This document shows, in pieces, positions 16,042-24,406 of a stretch of 64,000 nt of DNA. How positions within the stretch are numbered: position 1 is the first letter of the stretch; every line of letters begins with the position of its first letter. The notes beneath the pieces were generated by a model. That model was given only the letters and a program-made list of their open reading frames with translations, did not search any database and was not told the DNA's origin. Both the position numbers and the translations under genes were made by a program. This DNA is from Formosa undariae (lineage in GTDB: Bacteria; Bacteroidota; Bacteroidia; Flavobacteriales; Flavobacteriaceae), in contig NZ_JBHMEZ010000013.1 in assembly GCF_042427615.1 (NCBI RefSeq), positions 1-64,000 of the forward strand, read 5' to 3'.

Positions 16042-17049
16042 ATGAATACAAACACCAACATATTAACCGACGACTTTGGACGCCATCATTCGTATTTACG
16101 TATTTCATTAACCGAAAAATGTAATTTACGATGTACATATTGTATGCCAGAAAATGGCGTACCATTAACCCCAAAAGAACACATCATGACGGCTGATGAG
16201 ATATTAAAAATCGCATCGGTATTTGTGAAACATGGCGTTACTAAAATCAGGTTAACAGGCGGAGAACCTTTGGTAAGAAAAGACTTTTCTGAAATTCTAA
16301 AACAACTTTCTGCCTTAAATATTAAACTTTCAATTACCACAAATGCTGTCATTGTAGATCGGTTTATAGACGATTTTAAACAATATGGCTTACAGGATGT
16401 TAATGTGAGTTTAGATAGTTTGCAAGCAGAAAAATTTACATTTATAACACGCCGAGATCAATTTAAGAAAGCATACGATAACATCATTCTTTTATTAGAA
16501 GAAGGCTTCAATGTAAAGATGAATGTGGTTTTGATTAAAGGTTTTAACGATGATGAAATTATCGATTTTATTAAATTCACAAAACATCTTCCTATAGCAA
16601 TTCGCTTTATAGAATTTATGCCTTTTGATGGTAATAATTGGAATAAAGAGAAACTAGTCACTCAAGCGGAAATCTTAGAACAAGCGCATTCACATTTTGA
16701 TGAAGATGAAATAATTTCACTAGAAAACGAAAAGAATTACACGAGTAGAAATTATCAGATAAAAGGCTATAAAGGTGTTTTCGGAATTATAAGCTCGGTT
16801 AGTAATCCGTTTTGCGACAGTTGTAATCGTATTCGATTGACGGCTAATGGAAATATTAAAAACTGTTTGTTCTCGAACCAAGAAACCAATTTACTTACAG
16901 CATACAGACAAGGTGAGAACATAGAACCGCTTATCGCTAATTTAATCCAAAAGAAATATGCGGTACGCGCAGGTATGAGAGATTTTGAATCCTTAAATAA
17001 TCCAGAGAATCACACGAACAACCGCAGCATGATTACCATTGGCGGTTAA
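16042..17049 (+). CDS. moaA: GTP 3',8-cyclase
   Basis: Radical SAM enzyme that opens molybdenum cofactor synthesis by converting GTP to 3',8-cyclo-7,8-dihydro-GTP. The 335-aa protein has the N-terminal cluster motif CNLRCTYCMP, GGEPLVRKD, and the C-terminal cluster SNPFCDSCNRIRLT with NCLF, and ends in the conserved GG (MITIGG). It is the last gene of the operon. Its stop codon overlaps the stop codon of the opposing rubredoxin-domain gene, so the two operons converge without any spacer. Confidence 0.95.
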   Translation: MNTNTNILTDDFGRHHSYLRISLTEKCNLRCTYCMPENGVPLTPKEHIMTADEILKIASVFVKHGVTKIRLTGGEPLVRKDFSEILKQLSALNIKLSITTNAVIVDRFIDDFKQYGLQDVNVSLDSLQAEKFTFITRRDQFKKAYDNIILLLEEGFNVKMNVVLIKGFNDDEIIDFIKFTKHLPIAIRFIEFMPFDGNNWNKEKLVTQAEILEQAHSHFDEDEIISLENEKNYTSRNYQIKGYKGVFGIISSVSNPFCDSCNRIRLTANGNIKNCLFSNQETNLLTAYRQGENIEPLIANLIQKKYAVRAGMRDFESLNNPENHTNNRSMITIGG

Positions 17050-18491
17050 TCTTGTTTGATGTGCTGTGTTAATATCTTACTGATAAAGTTCGATTTCGGC
17101 GCTTCGCAAAGCGAACACGCATACGTGTCTGGCAAATCGGAAAAGGGTGTATTTGGAGCGATGTCTTGCGTTTGATCTCCATACGTTTCATTATAAACCG
17201 TCAAACAATCTTGACATTGGTGCACTTCTGCTTCAATCGTTTTATCCGCTTTTTTAGCTAACTTTTCTTCGTCACGTTCTGTTCCTAATTGCTCGAAATA
17301 CAACTGACTCAATTCCATAAGTAAACCTGGTAATTCTACTTGATCTACATCTTGAACGTGCGTAATGTATTCTCTTGAATTAGGGTCGAAATTTTTAGCG
17401 TATAACAAATTATAAGTATCCCGAATTTTATAATCTGACAACGCTTTAGGCTGTTCATTTTTTTCGATCACGATAGACGTAAAATAATATGCTTTTTTAG
17501 CAAGCTCCGTTATTCCGAAGGTTAAACCATATGTACTAATATCGTTTTGATCGAAATTAGCCACTAAATATTTTTTTAATTTTAAAGCATCTTCGTTAGC
17601 TACTGGCAAATGCCAATTCAGTTCTAGCATGGAATGGCGCACGTTAATTCCGAATTTCCCTAAGAACTTTTCCCAAATCAATTTGGTGTCATTTGGTATA
17701 TCTTTCACGATAAACGATTTCCACGGTGTGATAGATATTTTACCAATTTTACAATCGGAACATAAATCGCACATCGCTTTTAAAAAGGCTAAATCGTATT
17801 TATTATTTCGCCAATATAAGCCCAACCAATATTTATCGTTCCCAATCCGATTCATCCCTTCGTAATACGGAAACGGATAAAATGGCACTTGTAATGGTTT
17901 ATCTATGGTTCTGTTATTCGTGTCTATTGCATCGTTTACTAAATCGAAAATCATCTCGACACTTTCAGGCTCTTCTTTTAAAAGGCCTTCAATTGTCGTT
18001 TCAATTTTCGCCATATCCCAACTATAAATTAAAGCCGGATATACTTCTGTTTTCTCCCATTCTGGCAGACGGACATACAGATACCAATAATCTTCGTGCT
18101 CTGAGGCTATAAAGTTTAAATGCCCTGTAAATAGTGGTACCAAACGCTGTCTAGGATCTGTAATATTAATTTTTAATTGCGGATTTTCACGAAACTGCTC
18201 CAACACATACAAGTACTTTTCTCCAGTTAACCACGAGGTACTAGAAAAAATCCCTGCACTTACATAAGACGACACTATATTCACAGAGCCTTCGCCATGA
18301 GATGGCACAACCTGAAGATTATCGACGGTCTCTAAGTCCTTAGGATCTACTTTTCCTGACAGTAAAATATCTTGTCGAGACCCAAAAGAAATGGTATCTA
18401 AACCTAAACTTTCTGCTGTTAAGCAAATCGATTTTAACTCTCCTGGAGACAATACACCTCCTTTTACAATTAATCTAGATAACTCTTGCAT
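17046..18491 (-). CDS. NIR/SIR ferredoxin-like domain protein with C-terminal rubredoxin
   Basis: A 481-aa fusion. The N-terminal region (MQELSRLIVKGGVLSPGELKSICLTAESLGLDTISFGSRQDILL) and a second stretch near 255-290 (DLCSDCKIGKISITPWKSFIV) match the two ferredoxin-like half-domains of nitrite/sulfite reductases, but the Cys pattern that holds the 4Fe-4S/siroheme pair (CxxxxxC and CxxxC) is missing. The end carries a rubredoxin: CQDC near 425-430 and CSLC near 463, with PFSDLPDTYAC between. It cannot be a siroheme reductase and is more likely an electron carrier or assembly partner for the nitrate reductase, whose stop codon overlaps its start (TAATG). Confidence 0.8.
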   Translation of the reverse strand: MQELSRLIVKGGVLSPGELKSICLTAESLGLDTISFGSRQDILLSGKVDPKDLETVDNLQVVPSHGEGSVNIVSSYVSAGIFSSTSWLTGEKYLYVLEQFRENPQLKINITDPRQRLVPLFTGHLNFIASEHEDYWYLYVRLPEWEKTEVYPALIYSWDMAKIETTIEGLLKEEPESVEMIFDLVNDAIDTNNRTIDKPLQVPFYPFPYYEGMNRIGNDKYWLGLYWRNNKYDLAFLKAMCDLCSDCKIGKISITPWKSFIVKDIPNDTKLIWEKFLGKFGINVRHSMLELNWHLPVANEDALKLKKYLVANFDQNDISTYGLTFGITELAKKAYYFTSIVIEKNEQPKALSDYKIRDTYNLLYAKNFDPNSREYITHVQDVDQVELPGLLMELSQLYFEQLGTERDEEKLAKKADKTIEAEVHQCQDCLTVYNETYGDQTQDIAPNTPFSDLPDTYACSLCEAPKSNFISKILTQHIKQD

Positions 18492-21400
18492 TAGGCTAAA
18501 ACTTTATGATTATTTAATATCTCTCGTACTTCAGTTTTACAACTACCACATCCCAATCCTGCACCTGTTTGGTTACATAATTCGGTAAAATTCGTACAGC
18601 CTTTACTAATGGCATCATTAATATTCCCCTCTCCAACTTGACTACAAGAACACACCAACTTCCCTATTACAGGTTTATCGTTAGATGCTCCTCTTAATAA
18701 TTTATCGCGTTTGTCAGACAGCTCTACTTTACTTTCAATAAGTGTTTTAAACTCGGCAAATTCATTCTTATCTCCCATCAGTACCGCTCCAACTAAGAGA
18801 TCGTCTTTTACGATACATCTTTTATAGTAGCGTTTAGACATGTCCATAAAAATGATTTCTTCGTAACTATTATCGTTTTCAGGAACCGTTAGATTACCTA
18901 AACTACATAAATCTAAATCGCTAAATTTCAAGATATTCATAGAAACAGAACCTTTATAGATACTGCTAATATCTCCCGCTAAATAGTTTGCTAAAATCGC
19001 TGCTTGCTCTTCGGCTGCGGAAGTAATTCCTAAAATATTATTATTGAATTCTGCTATCTCGCCAATAGCAAATATATTGGGATCTGAAGATTGTAAGTGA
19101 TGATTCACCTTGATGCCACGACCACAAATAACACCACTAGATTTTGCTATTTCAATATTCGGACGTGTACCGATAGCATATACAATGGCATTCGATTTAA
19201 ATGTTTTCCCACTCTTTAAGGTAATATTTAGAGCGTTTTTAGTGTCGTCGTCGTCGAAAACCGTACTGACTTCATTAGAGAAATAAATTTGAATCCCCAA
19301 TTCTTGAACATGTTTCGCTAATAGTTTACTTGAAATGGGATCTAACTGCCGCTCCATTAAATTAGAAGCGCGCTGAATAATCGTCGTGTTTACATTTCTA
19401 TGCTTTAGTGCCGCCGCAAGTTCTAAGCCTAGAAGTCCACCACCAACAATAGTCACATGCTGATCTTCGGCTTTAAGATTAGTACCATCTAAATACGACT
19501 TAAAGCGATCTGCATCATCTTTGGAGCGCAATGTAAAGCGACCAGGCAAATTAAGTTGCACATCGTTGGGCACAAAAGAACGACTTCCTGTAGCCATAAT
19601 TAGCTTGTCGTACGCATGATGATTTCCATGATTATCGGTTGCTAATTTATTATCACGATCAATTTCAACAATAAACGTTTCCGCATATAATTCAATTTGA
19701 AGCTTCTTGAGTTCGTTAGCCTTAATCTTTAAAAGTTGCTCCCAGGTTAACTCTTCAGTAACATATTCTGGAAGTAAAACGCGATTATAGAACGGATTAA
19801 TTTCTTTTGAAAACACAACTATTTCATCTGTTTCGCTATGTTCTCTATAATTCTGAATAAAACGAAAGGCTGCAGCACCTGCACCAACCACTAGTATTCT
19901 TTCTTTTTCCTTTTTATACTTGGATACCGCTACCCGTGTATATTTAAAATCTGGCTCTTTAGAGATTGGATCGACAATAGTATGCGTTAAATTATTCGCA
20001 CGATTTAAATCGCTTTGTAGCTGTTTTCCCCAGTGCATTGGTAAAAAGACCACACCATTTTTAACACTATCGGTTACTTTTGCACGGACTCTTACAATCC
20101 CTAATCCACTTTTAACATCGACAACATCGCCATCTTTTACTTTATTTAAAAAAGCATCTACAGGACTTATCTCTAAAACGGGTGTAGAATAATGCGTTTT
20201 TAAACGCGACACTTTCCCTGTTTTTGTCATAGTATGCCATTGATCACGAACACGACCTGTTGTTAAAATTAATGGATACTCTTCGTTAGGTAAATCGGAT
20301 ACATTATTAATAAAATCGGGGATATTAAATATCGCTTTTTGCGACGGCGTATAGAATTTTTTATCTTGAAACAAACGTGGCGTTCCTTCTTTTTGGCCTT
20401 CTGAAACTGGCCATTGAAACGTTCCCTCGCTTTTTAATCTCTCGTAATTTAATTCAGAAACATCGATATTCGAGCCTTTAGTCATCTCGCAATATTCCTG
20501 ATAGATTTCGGCAGTAGAGTTATAGTTAAATCCGTTGAATCCCATTTTCTGAGCAAACTCACATAGAATTTCGACATCCGGTTTTGCTTCTCCGGGCGCT
20601 TCGATACCTTTCGGTAAATATGAAATACGACGCTCAGAATTTGTCATAGTACCTTCCTTCTCTAACCAAGCTGCTGCTGGTAAAACCAAATCGGCATGTT
20701 CTAAAGTATCCGATCGGTTTGAAATATCTTGAACCACTACAAACTTAGCATTTTTTAGAGCTTTCTCTATTTTATGGGCATTCGGCATACTCACCATTGG
20801 GTTCGTACATACAATCCAAACTGCTTTCATTTTACCGGACTCTAAAGCATCAAACATTTCGGTCGCCGTATACCCAGCTTTATCCGAAATCTTATCTACT
20901 TTCCAAAAATCGGCAACTTCTTGACGGTGTTTTTCATTAAATAAATCTTTATGAACAGCCAATAAATTTGCCATTCCTCCTACTTCTCGCCCCCCCATGG
21001 CATTGGGCTGGCCTGTTAACGAAAATGGTCCAGAACCCGGCTTCCCCACTTGTCCTGTAATTAAAGATAAATTTAAAAGCGCATAATTTTTATGTGTCCC
21101 AATTGCACTCTGATTTAGACCCATGGCCCACATACTGATAAAGGCCTTAGATTGCCCTATAATTTGCGCTGCTTTTTTAATTTCATCTACAGTAATACCG
21201 CATAATTTTGCAGCATCACTTAACGATGTAGAAAGGACTTGTTTCTTATATTTTTCAAAGTTTTCTGTATGATTTTTAATAAAACTTTTATCAATCATAC
21301 GACGTTCTATCAAGCGTCGGCCAATAGCATTATATAAAATGACATCTGTTCCTGGTAAAATTTGAAGATGAACATCTGCGAAATTAGCAGAATCAGTCTT

Positions 21401-22018
21401 ACGCGGATCAACCACCAAAATCTTTACATTCGGATTCTTTTCTTTGTGTTGTTCGATACGTCTAAAAAGTATGGGATGACACCATGCTGGATTTGCTCCC
21501 GTGATTAAAAAGCAATCTGCTAATTCAATATCTTCATAAGAAATTGGCACTGAATCTTCACCAAATGTTTTTTTATACCCAACAACTGCAGAACTCATAC
21601 ATAACCTTGAATTGGTATCAATATTATTAGTTCCTAAAAACCCTTTTGTTAGCTTATTTGCAATATAATACTCCTCGGTTAAACACTGCCCAGAAACATA
21701 GAACCCAACACTATCCGGACCGTGCTTTTCTATAACCGATTTAAAAACTTTTGCTGCCCGATCTAAAGCTGTATCCCAACTAACGCGCTCCAAAGGATGC
21801 GATTTACTCCATCGCATTTCCGGATATAATAATCTATCGGACACATCGTTTGCAACATAATGCAAATTCATTCCTTTAGAACATAACATCCCTCTGTTTA
21901 CAGGATGGTCTTTATCACCTTCCACATAAACTTTATTATTTTCATCCTTCTTTACGATAATACCACAGCCTACACCACAGTACGAACACGTTGTTTTAAT
22001 CTCTTTTTGAGGCATCAT
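18491..22018 (-). CDS. nasA: assimilatory nitrate reductase: molybdopterin, FAD/NAD and BFD [2Fe-2S] fusion
   Basis: A 1175-aa three-part protein. Residues 1 to about 690 are a molybdopterin oxidoreductase with 4Fe-4S ligands Cys11, Cys14, Cys18 and Cys46 and a Mo-ligand Cys near 139 (NSRLCMSS). About 700-1105 is a pyridine-nucleotide-disulfide reductase-like FAD/NAD domain (ERILVVGAGAAAFRF). About 1117-1170 is a BFD-like [2Fe-2S] domain (CSCSQ, GLGCGSCK). In Klebsiella the electron-input protein NasC is separate from NasA; here both are joined, so the enzyme probably takes electrons from NAD(P)H directly. It is translated from the ATG at 22018, coupled to the rubredoxin gene downstream and 77 bp behind narK. 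Confidence 0.92.
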   Translation of the reverse strand: MMPQKEIKTTCSYCGVGCGIIVKKDENNKVYVEGDKDHPVNRGMLCSKGMNLHYVANDVSDRLLYPEMRWSKSHPLERVSWDTALDRAAKVFKSVIEKHGPDSVGFYVSGQCLTEEYYIANKLTKGFLGTNNIDTNSRLCMSSAVVGYKKTFGEDSVPISYEDIELADCFLITGANPAWCHPILFRRIEQHKEKNPNVKILVVDPRKTDSANFADVHLQILPGTDVILYNAIGRRLIERRMIDKSFIKNHTENFEKYKKQVLSTSLSDAAKLCGITVDEIKKAAQIIGQSKAFISMWAMGLNQSAIGTHKNYALLNLSLITGQVGKPGSGPFSLTGQPNAMGGREVGGMANLLAVHKDLFNEKHRQEVADFWKVDKISDKAGYTATEMFDALESGKMKAVWIVCTNPMVSMPNAHKIEKALKNAKFVVVQDISNRSDTLEHADLVLPAAAWLEKEGTMTNSERRISYLPKGIEAPGEAKPDVEILCEFAQKMGFNGFNYNSTAEIYQEYCEMTKGSNIDVSELNYERLKSEGTFQWPVSEGQKEGTPRLFQDKKFYTPSQKAIFNIPDFINNVSDLPNEEYPLILTTGRVRDQWHTMTKTGKVSRLKTHYSTPVLEISPVDAFLNKVKDGDVVDVKSGLGIVRVRAKVTDSVKNGVVFLPMHWGKQLQSDLNRANNLTHTIVDPISKEPDFKYTRVAVSKYKKEKERILVVGAGAAAFRFIQNYREHSETDEIVVFSKEINPFYNRVLLPEYVTEELTWEQLLKIKANELKKLQIELYAETFIVEIDRDNKLATDNHGNHHAYDKLIMATGSRSFVPNDVQLNLPGRFTLRSKDDADRFKSYLDGTNLKAEDQHVTIVGGGLLGLELAAALKHRNVNTTIIQRASNLMERQLDPISSKLLAKHVQELGIQIYFSNEVSTVFDDDDTKNALNITLKSGKTFKSNAIVYAIGTRPNIEIAKSSGVICGRGIKVNHHLQSSDPNIFAIGEIAEFNNNILGITSAAEEQAAILANYLAGDISSIYKGSVSMNILKFSDLDLCSLGNLTVPENDNSYEEIIFMDMSKRYYKRCIVKDDLLVGAVLMGDKNEFAEFKTLIESKVELSDKRDKLLRGASNDKPVIGKLVCSCSQVGEGNINDAISKGCTNFTELCNQTGAGLGCGSCKTEVREILNNHKVLA

Positions 22019-22095
22019 ATGTACTTAATACATTTGTCTATTCATCTTAAATGTAATAAAACTATTATTACATAACTGTATTTTTTAATCGTAAT

Positions 22096-23511
22096 TTATA
22101 TGGACTGTGTTGCCATTTGAGCATCATACTCCTCGTCATATTCTTCTTCAGTAACGTTATCTGTCGCGGTTGCGAACTTAATGGCTAATGTTCCTACTCC
22201 AACCAAGACTACAATTCCACCTATTAGTAAAAATCCGCTTGATACTGCCGAGGAAGCTGCTGCGGCTTGAGCGGCCTGAACTGCTTCTGCCCCTAGTCCT
22301 TCACTGGCTGTTATCGCTGCTTTTTCTGCAACAGCCGATTTAGATTTTAATAATATGGCTGCTAAAAAAGCGCCTACATTTCCTCCTGCTCCAACAATTC
22401 CTGAGATAGAACCTATCGCTTTAGAATTCACAAAAGGAACAACAGAGAATGTCGCACCTTCTGCCATTTGCACTGATAAACTAAATAGTATTAAAAGTGA
22501 TATTCCCACTACGATTCCCGTTGCTGTAGAAAACAAAGCTAACATTACGCCTTCGATAGCTAATATGGCGGCAAGAAATAAAACACGTCCGCGTAATCCC
22601 TTTAATTTTCCAAATAAATCTCCGAAATATCCTCCTAAGGTTCTAGCAAAAATATTCATCAAGGCAAAGGAGAGTACGATATTTCCGGCTGTAACACGTT
22701 CTAACTGGAAAGTATTCTGTAAATAATCGTCCATCGTTCCATACACGGTTAATTCAATTCCGAAACATGCTGCATATACAAAGAATAAGATCCAAACACG
22801 GTAATCTTTAACGGCCTCCATAAAACCAACATCATCCTTTTTGGTTTGCGGCATATTACCAGCTGCTTTTAAATCTTTATAATTTCCATCTATAGTATCC
22901 TGAGTAAAATTATAATACACAAGTCCCATTAAAAAGCAAACCACACCAGCTATAATCATAGAATATCTCCACGCTTCCGATTCGGCTGCTCCAAAAGCAA
23001 CAACCGCTGCAGCGATTAAAGGCATCCCTAAACGATTGGCACCTCCACCTAAATTTCCCCAACCAGCAGAAGTAGCATTCGCCGTTCCTACAATATTTGG
23101 CGCAAACATAATTGAAGTATGAAATTGCGTAATTACAAATGAAGCTCCAATAAACCCAATAAAGAATCTACACACTAAAAATTGAAGAGGCGTTTGCACA
23201 AAGCCTAATAATATTACCGGAATAGCACCTATTACTAATAACCACGAATAACAAAGACGTGGTCCATATTTATCACAAAGTTTACCGATTAATAATCGCG
23301 CAAATACAGTACCCGAAACAGCAAGTATAATGGAATTCCATTTTTGCGAAGGTGTTAACCCCAAATCCCTAACCACGTCTGGCATAAACGGCACGATACC
23401 GAACCAAGCGAAGAAACATAAGAAAAAGGCGATTGATGTGATCCAAAACGTTCGGATTGGAAGACTCTTGACATTTAAAAGATCTAATTTTGTAGCTTTT
23501 GTAGAACTCAT
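22096..23511 (-). CDS. narK: nitrate/nitrite MFS transporter, NarK/NasA (NNP) family
   Basis: A 471-aa major facilitator protein with about 12 hydrophobic segments. The nitrate signature GWGNLGGG is present in the middle of TM5, with an Arg-containing TM2 (LIGKLCDKYGPRLCY) and FIGASFVITQFHTS. Near the end is an alanine-rich loop (KSAVAEKAAITASEGLGAEAVQAAQAAAASSA) before the last helix. It imports nitrate (and possibly exchanges nitrite) for the reductase encoded 77 bp downstream. Its promoter region holds the 22-bp palindrome also found at nirB. Symbol nasA is also used for such assimilatory carriers. Confidence 0.93.
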   Translation of the reverse strand: MSSTKATKLDLLNVKSLPIRTFWITSIAFFLCFFAWFGIVPFMPDVVRDLGLTPSQKWNSIILAVSGTVFARLLIGKLCDKYGPRLCYSWLLVIGAIPVILLGFVQTPLQFLVCRFFIGFIGASFVITQFHTSIMFAPNIVGTANATSAGWGNLGGGANRLGMPLIAAAVVAFGAAESEAWRYSMIIAGVVCFLMGLVYYNFTQDTIDGNYKDLKAAGNMPQTKKDDVGFMEAVKDYRVWILFFVYAACFGIELTVYGTMDDYLQNTFQLERVTAGNIVLSFALMNIFARTLGGYFGDLFGKLKGLRGRVLFLAAILAIEGVMLALFSTATGIVVGISLLILFSLSVQMAEGATFSVVPFVNSKAIGSISGIVGAGGNVGAFLAAILLKSKSAVAEKAAITASEGLGAEAVQAAQAAAASSAVSSGFLLIGGIVVLVGVGTLAIKFATATDNVTEEEYDEEYDAQMATQSI

Positions 23512-23538
23512 AACAATTGAATTTATACGTTAGTGTGA

Positions 23539-23563
23539 TAAAATTAAGTATTAATACTTAATT
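23539..23563 (-). promoter_or_regulatory. narK operator: 22-bp perfect palindrome overlapping the -7 box
   Basis: Arms AATTAAGTATT and AATACTTAATT meet without a spacer at 23542-23563. On the minus strand the right arm runs into TAATTTTA (23546 down to 23539), a TAnnTTTG-like -7 box. The palindrome centre lies 41 bp before the narK ATG. The nirB promoter has the same core and the same geometry. Three TACGTA hexamers (23566, 23578, 23597) lie just upstream. Confidence 0.75.
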
Positions 23564-23681
23564 ACTACGTATAAAATTACGTATTTTTTCAATTATTACG
23601 TACTTAGTAAAAATTCACGCTTAAATTATTAATCTTTCAAAAAGAGACATTAAGAAGCCAAAATATAATGATATTTAGTCC

Positions 23682-23706
23682 TAAGTATTATATTAACTGA
23701 TACTTA
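23682..23706. promoter_or_regulatory. split inverted pair of the same half-sites at the 3' end of the regulator gene
   Basis: TAAGTAT (23682-23688) and ATACTTA (23700-23706) face each other 11 bp apart, overlapping the stop codon of the NarL-type regulator gene and about 170 bp upstream of narK. They use the same half-site as the narK and nirB palindromes; a role as an auxiliary site is inference. Confidence 0.35.
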
Positions 23707-24344
23707 GAGGCCATTTTAGTAAGCTCGATTAGATTTTTCACATCCAGCTTTTTCATAAGATTGAATCGGTGAACTTCTGCTGTCCGTTTACTAACCTCCA
23801 AATCTTCAGCAATTTCTTTATTACTTTTCCCATCTAAGACTAAAGCTAGGATTTGCTTTTCACGTTTGGTAAGCTTAAACGTTGCTTCTGGTTTTTCTAA
23901 TACTTCCGTTTGTTTCGCACCTCCTTTATTAATCATACTATTAACAATAATAGATGAAATATCCCCTGTAAAATACTTACCTCCAGAGGCAATCATTTGT
24001 AAAGCCTTTATAAATTCTTCTTTGCTCGATCCTTTTAATAAGTAACCATCGGCACCAGCATTTATGGCATTTAAAACGTATTCTTCAGAATCATGCATAG
24101 ACAACACCAATGTTTTAACAGGGCTTTTAGCCTTATTAAGTACTGCAACAACTTCTATCCCATTCATTTCTGGCATACGAATATCCACAATTAAGACATC
24201 TGGATTACAAGCTTCTACAACTTTAAGTGCTTCTTTCCCGTCTGATGCTTCATCCAATACATGAACGCCTTCCTGATCTTCTAATAAAGATTTTATTCCA
24301 TCACGGACTAAGACATGATCGTCGGCCAACACTACATTTATCAT
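23688..24344 (-). CDS. NarL/FixJ-type response regulator
   Basis: A 218-aa two-domain regulator: receiver with phospho-acceptor Asp54 (VDIRMPEMNG) and Lys104 (YLLKGSS), then a LuxR-type HTH at about 150-212 (LTKREKQILALVLDGKSNKEIAEDLEVSKRTAEVHRFNLMKKL). It is encoded 62 bp after the sensor kinase and is last in the nirB operon, next to narK. It is the obvious candidate for binding the palindromes at narK and nirB. NarL of E. coli recognises TACYYMT heptamers, and the TACTTAA in these palindromes is close to that. Confidence 0.9.
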   Translation of the reverse strand: MINVVLADDHVLVRDGIKSLLEDQEGVHVLDEASDGKEALKVVEACNPDVLIVDIRMPEMNGIEVVAVLNKAKSPVKTLVLSMHDSEEYVLNAINAGADGYLLKGSSKEEFIKALQMIASGGKYFTGDISSIIVNSMINKGGAKQTEVLEKPEATFKLTKREKQILALVLDGKSNKEIAEDLEVSKRTAEVHRFNLMKKLDVKNLIELTKMASKYQLI

Positions 24345-24406
24345 CTACTTATATTTTCAAAATTAATACGTAGCAAAATAATCAAAAATTAAGTAAATAC
24401 GCAGAA

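Noticed and set aside
23566..23602. TACGTA as a general regulator site throughout the window
   Set aside because: Single hexamers occur at several unrelated places (for example near 35725, 35807, 37914, 54339), about what base composition would give; only the cluster at narK was kept.
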